Program-made: the position numbers and the translations under genes
Source: an uncultured Eubacteriales bacterium
GTDB taxonomy: Bacteria; Bacillota; Clostridia; Oscillospirales; Acutalibacteraceae
Direction: 5' to 3'
Length of the DNA: 19,838 nucleotides
Assembly (NCBI GenBank): GCA_948762645.1
Contig: CAQBRY010000024.1
Location: forward strand, 1-19,838
Part shown: positions 8,302-14,733 of the stretch, in pieces
How positions within the stretch are numbered: the first letter of the stretch is position 1
How the letters are laid out: each line of letters opens with the position of its first letter
Notes under the pieces: generated by a model
Told to the model about the DNA's origin: nothing
The model's input: only the letters and a program-made list of their open reading frames with translations
Databases searched by the model: none

Positions 8302-8350
8302 ATTACATAATATTAATTAAAAGATAAAGCAAATAAAATAAACACAAGTC

Positions 8351-8379
8351 TTGACAATTAATAAAAATATTTGTAATAT
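8351..8379 (+). promoter_or_regulatory. Promoter of the double-glycine-leader peptide operon
   Basis: A perfect TTGACA (8351-8356) with TAATAT (8374-8379) at a 17-base spacing. A perfect TATAAT lies at 8377-8382, but its 20-base spacing is too long for an ordinary promoter. The two overlapping choices place the transcript start at about 8386-8390, some 50 bases before the first ATG. Confidence 0.6.
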
Positions 8380-8392
8380 AATAATAAAGTTG

Positions 8393-8406
8393 GATAAAAT
8401 TTTATC
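8393..8406. repeat. Perfect 14-base palindrome at the predicted transcription start
   Basis: GATAAAATTTTATC reads the same on both strands and lies just downstream of the -10 region of the peptide operon. Its place would suit an operator, but AT-rich palindromes also occur by chance in such DNA. A function is only a possibility. Confidence 0.3.
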
Positions 8407-8440
8407 TACACTTTATATTATAAATAAAAAAGTGATAAAA

Positions 8441-8920
8441 ATGTCAAAAAACAAAACAGAAATTATACAAAAAATAATATCAGATGACAAATGTTTAGAC
8501 AGAATACTTGCAGCAAATAATGATGATGACGTCAAACAAGTATTCGAAGATGGGGGGGTGACTTTAACAGATAGCCAAGTTCAAAATCTAAGAAAAATTT
8601 TTGAAGATCAACTTATAAAACTAAGTCAAGTAGATGATGAAAACCTTGAAAAAATATGTGGGGGAAAGGACTATAAAAATGCTGCATATAAGGGAGGAGG
8701 ATATGGAGGAGCTTACGGAATGTGGGCCGGTGCAGGTCTTGGCGCAATTGTAGGAGTAGTTGATGCTGGTATAAAAATAAGAAAAGGAAATATTGATAGC
8801 AGCTGGGATGTTATAAAAGGAATCTTAAAAGCTTCCATTTTAACAAGTGCAATATCTGGTGCAGCCGGTTTAACAACCGGAACCATAGCTTCTGTAATTT
8901 CTGAAGGTCTAAAAGAATAA
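8441..8920 (+). CDS. Bacteriocin-like secreted peptide precursor 1 (Nif11-like/double-glycine leader)
   Basis: A 159-residue precursor. Residues 1-75 form a charged, helical leader with the pattern DDVKQVFEDGGVTLT and then DDENLEKICGG; it ends in Gly74-Gly75, the usual cleavage site for peptidase-containing (C39) ABC exporters. The leader resembles the Nif11-like class used by some ribosomal natural products. The 84-residue core begins KDYKN and holds GGGYGGAYGMWAGAGLGA and two hydrophobic, glycine-rich segments (about 86-112 and 122-156), with no cysteine, so lanthionine or disulfide formation in the core is excluded. This resembles pore-forming class II bacteriocins, but at twice their usual length. 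The ATG at 8441 is chosen because GTGATAAAA precedes it, as in the next gene. A run of seven G lies in the leader. No maturation or immunity gene is recognisable nearby. Function is inferred. Confidence 0.75.
   Translation: MSKNKTEIIQKIISDDKCLDRILAANNDDDVKQVFEDGGVTLTDSQVQNLRKIFEDQLIKLSQVDDENLEKICGGKDYKNAAYKGGGYGGAYGMWAGAGLGAIVGVVDAGIKIRKGNIDSSWDVIKGILKASILTSAISGAAGLTTGTIASVISEGLKE
8552..8558 (+). repeat. Run of seven G inside precursor gene 1
   Basis: Seven consecutive G encode the Gly-Gly-Val junction at about residues 38-40 of the leader. Nothing similar is present at the matching site of precursor gene 2, and such runs are rare in this AT-rich sequence. A change of one base would shift the frame and remove the core peptide. 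Confidence 0.5.
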
Positions 8921-8975
8921 TTATTATAAAAATTCAATTGAAAGTATATTATTTTTAAAATTAAGGGTGATAAAA

Positions 8976-9503
8976 ATGGAGAATAATAAAGTAGAAAGCA
9001 TAAATAAATTAGCATCAAACGATGAATGTATTAAAAAAATATTATCAGCAAATAATGGGGAAGACGTCAAAAAAATTTTTAAAGATCAAGGACTAGATTT
9101 AACCGATGAACAAATTGAAAATTTAAAAAAAGCATTTGCAGATCAACTAATAAAATTAAATACCATGCCCGACAAGGATCTTGAAAAAGTGGGAGGGGGA
9201 CTTAATATAAAAAAAGTTGGTTATGCATCAGAATCAGGAGGAGGTCATGGCGGTGCTTATGGAATGTGGGTTGGAGCTGGTATAGGAGCTGCTGCTGGAG
9301 TTGTTGATGCTTCTATAAAAGCATATAGAGGCGGCGTTGATTCTACATGGGGATTTATGAAAGAAGCTTTTAAAATAGCAGTTAAATCCAGCCTTGTTGG
9401 CGGTGCTGCCGGAGGTGGACTTGGTCTACTGTCTGGATCTTTAAATGAAGTTGGAAAACAGGGCGAAGCTAATTTACATCAGGAATCTAATTTAAATGGT
9501 TAA
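8976..9503 (+). CDS. Bacteriocin-like secreted peptide precursor 2 (Nif11-like/double-glycine leader)
   Basis: A 175-residue paralogue of the preceding gene. The leader is again exactly 75 residues, with SANNGEDVKKIF, LTDEQIENLKKAFADQLIKL and then LEKVGGG ending at Gly75. The 100-residue core shares the segment GGAYGMW.GAG.GA..GVVDA.IK with precursor 1, followed by GVDSTWGFMKEAFKIA and a glycine-rich helix (VGGAAGGGLGLLSG), and has an extra polar tail of about 20 residues rich in Asn, Glu and Gln. It has no cysteine. Both genes start with the same string GTGATAAAAATG; here AAGGG precedes it. In-frame GTG 8967 is part of that ribosome binding site, so ATG 8976 is used. Only 55 bases without a promoter separate the genes, so they are probably one transcript and could form a two-component peptide. 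Confidence 0.75.
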   Translation: MENNKVESINKLASNDECIKKILSANNGEDVKKIFKDQGLDLTDEQIENLKKAFADQLIKLNTMPDKDLEKVGGGLNIKKVGYASESGGGHGGAYGMWVGAGIGAAAGVVDASIKAYRGGVDSTWGFMKEAFKIAVKSSLVGGAAGGGLGLLSGSLNEVGKQGEANLHQESNLNG

Positions 9504-9552
9504 CCTAATTAATTAACAATAAATAACATTAAAAATTTATATCTATAAATAT

Positions 9553-9590
9553 AAAATGTACTTAATGAATAGTATCATTAAGTACATTTT
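9553..9590. terminator. Bidirectional terminator between the peptide operon and nrdG
   Basis: A perfect 16-base-pair stem, AAAATGTACTTAATGA (9553-9568) with its complement (9575-9590), and a six-base loop. A short T-run ends the plus-strand reading, and T-rich sequence follows on the minus strand. It lies between two convergent transcripts and probably serves both. Confidence 0.8.
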
Positions 9591-9608
9591 TAAAGTATAT
9601 TTTTAAAT

Positions 9609-10118
9609 TTAAAAATCAATTTCAACTATTTTTGAGTATTCCAATGATTTTTTTACATCTATAACTCTTTGATTCAGCGATCCTCTAAATTTCAAATCTA
9701 TACTTCTCATACTAATATCAAATGGTCCATCTATTAATATATCTATATTAGAAAGTAATTTTATTTTATCTTTACTATTTGAATCCAAAATATTTTCATA
9801 TGTATATCCTGTATAACAAATAATATTATACCCTAGATTATGAATCTTTTTCGATAAAAGAGTCAGTGGAATAGGCTGCATAAAAGGTTCACCACCAGAA
9901 AAGGTAACACCGGATATTAAAGGCGCATCTTTAATTTGACTAATAACATCATCAACAGAAATTTTATAACCGCCGAAGGTACTATGAGTATTTGGATTGT
10001 GACACCCCGGGCATCCGTGAGGACATCCCTGAACAAATATAGTAAACCTAAATCCCGGACCGTCTACTATAGACTCTCTTATAATCCCAGACATATTAAT
10101 TATATTATTATTTTCCAT
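9609..10118 (-). CDS. nrdG: Anaerobic ribonucleotide reductase activating protein (radical SAM)
   Basis: A 169-residue radical SAM enzyme that uses a [4Fe-4S] cluster and S-adenosylmethionine to create the glycyl radical on NrdD. The cluster motif is CPHGCPGC (Cys32, Cys36, Cys39), followed by HNPNTH, and the SAM-binding GGEP is at 75-78 within GVTFSGGEPFMQP. The GIIRESIVDGPG.R N-terminus is typical of NrdG. Length is normal for the family. The gene begins three bases after the stop of the NUDIX gene and has only a weak ribosome binding site, so translational coupling is likely. It is the last gene of the nrdD operon and is followed by the terminator at 9553-9590. Confidence 0.95.
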   Translation of the reverse strand: MENNNIINMSGIIRESIVDGPGFRFTIFVQGCPHGCPGCHNPNTHSTFGGYKISVDDVISQIKDAPLISGVTFSGGEPFMQPIPLTLLSKKIHNLGYNIICYTGYTYENILDSNSKDKIKLLSNIDILIDGPFDISMRSIDLKFRGSLNQRVIDVKKSLEYSKIVEIDF

Positions 10119-10121
10119 TGC

Positions 10122-10646
10122 TTAAACTAAATCCCCATTATATTGTAATACTTTATCAAAACATAAAGTTAGTGTGGAAACCATTTTTCCCGTCCTATAT
10201 AAATCGTAAATTTCTTCCGGTGTCAGCCACTTTACTTGTCTAACTTCATCGGTTGTTGCATGTTTTAAGTCTACATCGCCGTCATATTTGAACAACCATA
10301 CATCCCTTATATCATTATATTGTTTCCCGTCTATTATTTTACGAACTTCCGAAAAAACTAATTTTCCCATTTTAGGATTTAAATCTATGCCTACTTCTTC
10401 CTTGACTTCCCTTAACGCACCATCTAAACTGTCTTCACCTTTTAGTACTGATCCTCCAACAGATTCGTACTTTAAAGGATTTGAAGTTCTTGTTTCGGAA
10501 CGCTGAGAAATTAAATATTTTCCAAACCGATTTTTGATCCATACAGTAACAACCAAGTGATATTTATTTTCTGGCAATGGGTTCCCTCTAACATGAATTT
10601 CTCCGGTTTTCTCTCTGTTTTCAGTATACAAATCCCATGATTCCAT
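10122..10646 (-). CDS. NUDIX hydrolase
   Basis: A 174-residue hydrolase of nucleoside diphosphates linked to other groups. The NUDIX box is complete: Gly65, five residues, Glu71, seven residues, then REVKEEVG (79-86), supplying the magnesium ligands. The N-terminus (SWDLYTENREKTGEIHVRG) and HLVVTVWI are typical of a widespread YfcD/isopentenyl-isomerase-like NUDIX subgroup whose true substrates are mostly unknown. It has GAGGAG eight bases before ATG. It lies between nrdD and nrdG, 24 bases after the former and three before the latter, so all three should be on one transcript. A role in cleaning the nucleotide pool would suit this place, but that is an inference from position only. Confidence 0.9.
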   Translation of the reverse strand: MESWDLYTENREKTGEIHVRGNPLPENKYHLVVTVWIKNRFGKYLISQRSETRTSNPLKYESVGGSVLKGEDSLDGALREVKEEVGIDLNPKMGKLVFSEVRKIIDGKQYNDIRDVWLFKYDGDVDLKHATTDEVRQVKWLTPEEIYDLYRTGKMVSTLTLCFDKVLQYNGDLV

Positions 10647-10670
10647 AAAAAACTCCTCAATAAATTCAGA

Positions 10671-12992
10671 TTATAAATTATGTTTTACCCTATTCTTTTC
10701 TTCTTCTCTTTTTGCATTGTTAAATCTATCAAGAGTACCTACTAAATATCCTGTAATTCTTCTTATACGTTCAAATTTAATATCACTATTCTGTTCGGAC
10801 CTATGGCACTTTGGACATTCATCTCCTATAATTCCTGTGAATCCGCATGTAGGATCACGGTCAACAGGATGATTTATAGCACCATATCCAATGCCATTTT
10901 CCTTCATGCATTTAATTATTTTCTCAAATGCTTCTAAATTTTGAGTAGGATCTCCGTCTAATTCTATATACGAAATATGTCCACCATTAGTAAGCGCGTG
11001 GTAGGGGGCCTCTAATTGAATTTTTTTAAGAGCAGAAATATTATAATACACAGGTACATGAAATGAATTTGTGTAGAAATCTTTGTCGGTTACGCCCTCA
11101 ATTTTTCCAAACTTTTCTCTATCGAGCCTAACAAACCTACCGGATAATCCTTCTGCAGGAGTTGCAATAAGTGAAAAATTCAAGTTATATTTTTTACAAG
11201 ACTCGTCTGTTTTATTTCTCATTCTCTTTATTATTTCTAATCCTAATTTTTGGGAATCTTCGCTTTCACCATGATGTTTACCGGTCAAATATTTTAAACA
11301 CTCGGCAAGACCAATAAATCCCATTGTCAAAGTACCGTGCTTAATTACCTCTCTAATTTCATCATCAAGAGATAACTTATCAGAATCCATCCATATTCCT
11401 TGACCCATTAAAAACGGAAAATTCCTTACTTTTTTCTTGGCCTGAAGCTCAAATCTGGATAGAAGTTGCTGTACTACTAACTCCATTCTCTCATCTAGCA
11501 GTTCATAAAACTTATCTATATTCTTACCACTAAGTATAGCCAGTCTCGGTAAGTTTATTGACGTAAAACTAAGATTACCTCTTCCGTTAACAATTTCTCG
11601 ACTAGGGTCAAAAGGATTTGCAATAACTCTTGTTCTGCATCCCATATACGCAATTTCAGTTTCGGGTTTTCCTTTTTTATAATACTGGAGATTAAATGGG
11701 GAATCAATAAATGCAAAATTAGGGAACAGTCTTTTAGCACTTACTCTACAAGCTAATTTAAATAAATCATAATTGGGATCTTCTGAATTATAGTTTATTC
11801 CTTCTTTTACCTTAAAAATTTGAACAGGGAAGATAGGGGTTTCAGAATTTCCAAGACCTCTTTCCGTAGCTAAAAGTATATTTTTGATTACCATTCTTCC
11901 TTCTTCGGAAGTATCTGTTCCATAATTTATAGAACTAAACGGTACTTGTGCTCCGGCCCTTGAGTGCATTGTATTAAGATTATGAATAAGAGCTTCCATT
12001 GCCTGGAAAGTTTTTCTATCTGTTTCTTTTAGGGTATTAGTGTATGCAAATTTTTGTATTTTTGAAGTGATTTTATCATCATTAGTATATTCAAAAATAT
12101 TGTTATATTCCTCCGTCAAATACTCGCTGCTCATCCTTATCGACGGATAAAAATCTGTTTTATCATAGCAATTTGAAACTATATCTTTAGCTATATTGTC
12201 GTAATTGATTTCTTCATTTAGAAGTAAATTTAGTGCCTTGGCTAAGTTTTGACAATATATATTTTTAAATGTCTTAAATACTCCTTTAGATAAAGCGTAA
12301 TCAAAATTAGGTACTGCCTGACCGCCGTGTTGATCGTTTTGATTAGCCTGTATTGCAATACAAGCCAGGGCAGAGTAGCTACTTATATCATTAGGTTCTC
12401 TCAAATATCCATGACCTGTAGAAAATCCACCACTAAAAAGTTTTTCTAAATCTATCTGGCAACATGTAGTGGTTAAAGTAAGAAAATCCAGATCGTGTAT
12501 ATGGATATCTCCTTCTTTATGGGCTCTGGAATGTTCAGGATCTAATACATAAATTTCAAAAAAATGTTTAGCACCTTCAGAACCATATTTAAGCATTGTT
12601 CCCATAGATGTATCGCCATCTATATTGGCATTTTCTCTTTTTACGTCTGAATCTTTGGCTAATTTAAAAGTAAGATCTTCGTATATCTTCATAAGTTTGC
12701 TGTTCATTTCTCTTATATGACTACGATTAGCTCTATAAAGTATATACTCCTTAGCAGTTTTAGCATACCCGTTTTCTATAAGAACTTTTTCAACACAGTC
12801 TTGTATTTCCTCAATACTAGGGGTAAAGTTGGATAGACTTTCCAAACGATTCACAACTTTATCAGCCAATTCCTTGGCAGTTTGCATATCATTCCCACCA
12901 ACTGACTGTGCAGCCATGTATATTGCATTTGATATTTTATCAACATCAAATTTTACTTTTCTTCCATCTCTTTTAACTATAGTTTCAATCAT
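10671..12992 (-). CDS. nrdD: Anaerobic (class III) ribonucleoside-triphosphate reductase
   Basis: A 773-residue oxygen-sensitive enzyme that makes dNTPs from NTPs in the cytoplasm. Residues 1-95 form the ATP-cone allosteric domain (VKRDGRKVKFDVDKI). The catalytic barrel contains LTTTCCQIDLEKLFSGGF and the thiyl-radical loop MGCRTRV with Cys452. The C-terminus carries the glycyl radical in RRITGYLVG, with Gly748. The zinc site before it reads DPTCGFTG and then ECPKC: three cysteines (716, 726, 729) where the classic site has four; Asp stands where the first is expected. AGGAGG lies 11 bases before the ATG. It heads an operon with the NUDIX gene and nrdG, its activase, and lies behind a promoter with two NrdR-like boxes. 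Confidence 0.95.
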   Translation of the reverse strand: MIETIVKRDGRKVKFDVDKISNAIYMAAQSVGGNDMQTAKELADKVVNRLESLSNFTPSIEEIQDCVEKVLIENGYAKTAKEYILYRANRSHIREMNSKLMKIYEDLTFKLAKDSDVKRENANIDGDTSMGTMLKYGSEGAKHFFEIYVLDPEHSRAHKEGDIHIHDLDFLTLTTTCCQIDLEKLFSGGFSTGHGYLREPNDISSYSALACIAIQANQNDQHGGQAVPNFDYALSKGVFKTFKNIYCQNLAKALNLLLNEEINYDNIAKDIVSNCYDKTDFYPSIRMSSEYLTEEYNNIFEYTNDDKITSKIQKFAYTNTLKETDRKTFQAMEALIHNLNTMHSRAGAQVPFSSINYGTDTSEEGRMVIKNILLATERGLGNSETPIFPVQIFKVKEGINYNSEDPNYDLFKLACRVSAKRLFPNFAFIDSPFNLQYYKKGKPETEIAYMGCRTRVIANPFDPSREIVNGRGNLSFTSINLPRLAILSGKNIDKFYELLDERMELVVQQLLSRFELQAKKKVRNFPFLMGQGIWMDSDKLSLDDEIREVIKHGTLTMGFIGLAECLKYLTGKHHGESEDSQKLGLEIIKRMRNKTDESCKKYNLNFSLIATPAEGLSGRFVRLDREKFGKIEGVTDKDFYTNSFHVPVYYNISALKKIQLEAPYHALTNGGHISYIELDGDPTQNLEAFEKIIKCMKENGIGYGAINHPVDRDPTCGFTGIIGDECPKCHRSEQNSDIKFERIRRITGYLVGTLDRFNNAKREEEKNRVKHNL

Positions 12993-13009
12993 AAAACGAT
13001 ATTCCTCCT

Positions 13010-13025
13010 ACGCTATATATAGTGT
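13010..13025 (-). promoter_or_regulatory. NrdR box 1 (downstream of the nrdD transcription start)
   Basis: The minus strand reads ACACTATATATAGCGT, which agrees at 15 of 16 places with the known NrdR consensus (acaCwAtATaTwGtgt). It lies in the leader directly upstream of the AGGAGG (13009-13004) of nrdD. Confidence 0.8.
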
Positions 13026-13044
13026 TATTTTGCCTGGGAACATC

Positions 13045-13073
13045 ATTTTACTCTCTATATATAGTTGTGTCAA
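13045..13073 (-). promoter_or_regulatory. Consensus promoter of the nrdD-NUDIX-nrdG operon
   Basis: On the minus strand a perfect TTGACA (13073-13068) and TAAAAT (13050-13045) are spaced by exactly 17 bases, and the spacer is almost wholly occupied by NrdR box 2. Transcription would start near 13038. The TGA stop of the upstream ECF gene (13072-13070) lies within the -35 hexamer. Confidence 0.8.
13052..13067 (-). promoter_or_regulatory. NrdR box 2 (between -35 and -10)
   Basis: The minus strand reads CAACTATATATAGAGA: the ten-base core CTATATATAG is identical to that of box 1, while the outer bases are less well kept. The cores of the two boxes are 42 bases apart, about four helical turns. 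Binding here would block RNA polymerase, as known for NrdR, the ATP/dATP-sensing repressor of ribonucleotide reductase genes. Confidence 0.75.
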
Positions 13074-13633
13074 GAGAATATTTTTTTAACAGCGTATAAA
13101 ATTTTCTTAGTTGGCTCAATAAGTCCAAAAGCAAGTATACAATTTAATATACATTTAATAATATTAAATGGAATTACAGCTATGAATAATAGATCATCTA
13201 GCAATGGTTTTGATATTCCAAATATATTTATCCACAAAAAATAATTTATAGGAATTTTTACAGTAATATAAACTAATATCCCTAAACAAATACATAAAAA
13301 TTTATAAATTATATTTGACTTTTTTTTACTTAAACACAAAAAAAATATCATTACCACTGAAGTCATTCTAAAAATAAATCCAGGCCAACTAGCAGAACTT
13401 AAAAATAAAGTTCTGATTGTAGTTACAACTATAAGGACCGGAACTGCTGAAGACATACCAGAAATTAGAGCACATATAAATATCGGCACATCAGATACTT
13501 CTAGTTTTAGAAAAGGAAGTAGTGGTATTATAGGTATCTTAACTAAGAAACTCATTATTAAGGATATACTGCAAAATATAGAATTCTGTAATAAATTATA
13601 GATATGTAATTTTGTTTGTCGTATTTTCACCAC
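13070..13633 (-). CDS. ECF transporter S component (substrate-binding membrane protein)
   Basis: A 187-residue membrane protein with five to six hydrophobic helices, probably the vitamin-binding S component of an energy-coupling factor transporter. The segment PLLPFLKLEVSDVPIFICAL (about 37-56) matches the RibU-like block FLK.D.SDVP at the end of the first helix and start of the second, so riboflavin or another vitamin is possible, but the substrate is not proven. The shared EcfA/A'/T module is not in this window. The first possible start is GTG at 13633, followed by a second GTG; both lie too close to GGAG for an ideal ribosome binding site, so the start is uncertain. It lies between pfkA and nrdD on the same strand, and its stop codon overlaps the nrdD promoter. 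Confidence 0.75.
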   Translation of the reverse strand: MVKIRQTKLHIYNLLQNSIFCSISLIMSFLVKIPIIPLLPFLKLEVSDVPIFICALISGMSSAVPVLIVVTTIRTLFLSSASWPGFIFRMTSVVMIFFLCLSKKKSNIIYKFLCICLGILVYITVKIPINYFLWINIFGISKPLLDDLLFIAVIPFNIIKCILNCILAFGLIEPTKKILYAVKKIFS

Positions 13634-13650
13634 TCCATTTTAGACTACCC

Positions 13651-13684
13651 CCAACTATACAAAATATTCATTTTGTATAGTTGG
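13651..13684. repeat. Perfect 15-base-pair hairpin between pfkA and the ECF gene
   Basis: CCAACTATACAAAAT (13651-13665) and its exact complement (13670-13684) flank a four-base loop. It lies 12 bases after the pfkA stop and 18 bases before the ECF start. In the direction of these genes it is followed by five G, not T; the T-run (13685-13688) lies on the other side. It may still terminate or stabilise the pfkA transcript, or act as an operator. Confidence 0.6.
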
Positions 13685-13695
13685 TTTTCTTGGCT

Positions 13696-14664
13696 TTAAA
13701 TAGATATATTAAGTGCTTTTTTATAAAGTTCTATATCAAAATGCTTCTTTACAGACAATGCCTTAGAAATGTCCATATAAATAACTTTATTATTTTTAAT
13801 AGCTATAATTTTATTATTAATATTTTTTATAAGCATATCTACAGCCATACATCCCATTTCACTAGCCATAACTCTATCTCTAAGAGTTGGAGATCCGCCT
13901 CTTTGAACATGCCCTAGAATTGTTGTACGTGAATCTATGCCCGTACGTCTCTTTATTTCCTTAGATATTTTATTAACATTCTTAAGACCTTCAGCTACGA
14001 TTATAATGAAATGTTTTTTACCTATATTTTGAGTAAATTTTATTCTGTCTATTATATCTCTATCCATATCATACTTAACTTCAGGCACCAATATAGCAGT
14101 TGCTCCTACGGCTATACCGGTATTAAGTGCGATATCTCCGCATCTCCTTCCCATAACCTCGACGATACTACATCTATCATGAGATTGAGCTGTATCTCTT
14201 ATCTTATCTATCATTTCCATAGCCGTATTCATGGCCGTATCATAGCCTATAGTATATTCACTGCAGGCTACGTCGTTATCTATAGTCCCTGGTATTCCCA
14301 CACACGGTATACCTCTTCTCGAAAGTGCTCTAGCTCCCCGAAAAGAACCATCTCCTCCAATGACAATAACTCCATCTATACCAAGACCTTTACATACCTG
14401 TGCGGCTTTTTGGACACCCTCGGAAGTTCTAAATTCCGGACTTCTCGCCGTATAAAGCACAGTACCGCCCTTATGAATAATATCAGATACGCTACGAAGA
14501 TTCATTTCAAATATATCCCCGTTTATAAGACCGTTAAATCCACGTCTTACTCCCAATACTCTTATTCCATTAGCTATCGAAGATCTTACAACCGCTCTAA
14601 TAGCAGCATTCATTCCGGGAGCATCCCCTCCACTTGTTAGAACAGATATAGTTTTACAGCTCAA
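13696..14664 (-). CDS. pfkA: ATP-dependent 6-phosphofructokinase
   Basis: A 322-residue glycolytic enzyme that phosphorylates fructose 6-phosphate to the 1,6-bisphosphate. The ATP loop TSGGDAPGMNA (10-20), GGDGSFRG (103-110; the Gly after Asp marks the ATP-using rather than pyrophosphate-using group), the catalytic PGTIDND (125-131), and MGRRCG with the following substrate-binding residues are all present. Length fits bacterial PfkA (about 320). The start is TTG at 14664 behind GAGAGGTGAG; the nearer ATG (14670) opens only ATG-CTT-TGA, a two-codon frame that ends on this TTG. ackA lies 69 bases upstream on the same strand with no obvious terminator, so the two glycolysis/fermentation genes may be co-transcribed. 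Confidence 0.95.
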   Translation of the reverse strand: MSCKTISVLTSGGDAPGMNAAIRAVVRSSIANGIRVLGVRRGFNGLINGDIFEMNLRSVSDIIHKGGTVLYTARSPEFRTSEGVQKAAQVCKGLGIDGVIVIGGDGSFRGARALSRRGIPCVGIPGTIDNDVACSEYTIGYDTAMNTAMEMIDKIRDTAQSHDRCSIVEVMGRRCGDIALNTGIAVGATAILVPEVKYDMDRDIIDRIKFTQNIGKKHFIIIVAEGLKNVNKISKEIKRRTGIDSRTTILGHVQRGGSPTLRDRVMASEMGCMAVDMLIKNINNKIIAIKNNKVIYMDISKALSVKKHFDIELYKKALNISI

Positions 14665-14733
14665 AGCATACTCACCTCTCTAATTTTCATGTATTTTTTA
14701 TTCATGATATTAAAGAATATTGTTTACAATCCC

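Noticed and set aside
8351..8440. A longer N-terminus for precursor 1, starting at TTG 8351.
   Set aside because: That TTG is part of the -35 hexamer, and the added residues do not match precursor 2, whereas the ATG at 8441 has the same initiation sequence as the paralogue.
8921..8975. A separate promoter for precursor 2 (TTGAAA at 8938-8943).
   Set aside because: No -10 hexamer is present at 16-18 bases from it, so co-transcription with precursor 1 is simpler.
14011..14640. A 209-codon plus-strand frame opposite pfkA.
   Set aside because: Very rich in Ser, Tyr and Thr as expected for an antisense frame; pfkA on the other strand is beyond doubt.
14675..14705. Imperfect palindrome CATGTATTTTTTATTCATG upstream of pfkA as a regulatory site.
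   Set aside because: It has a mismatch, is short, and is very AT-rich; it matches no regulator site I know.
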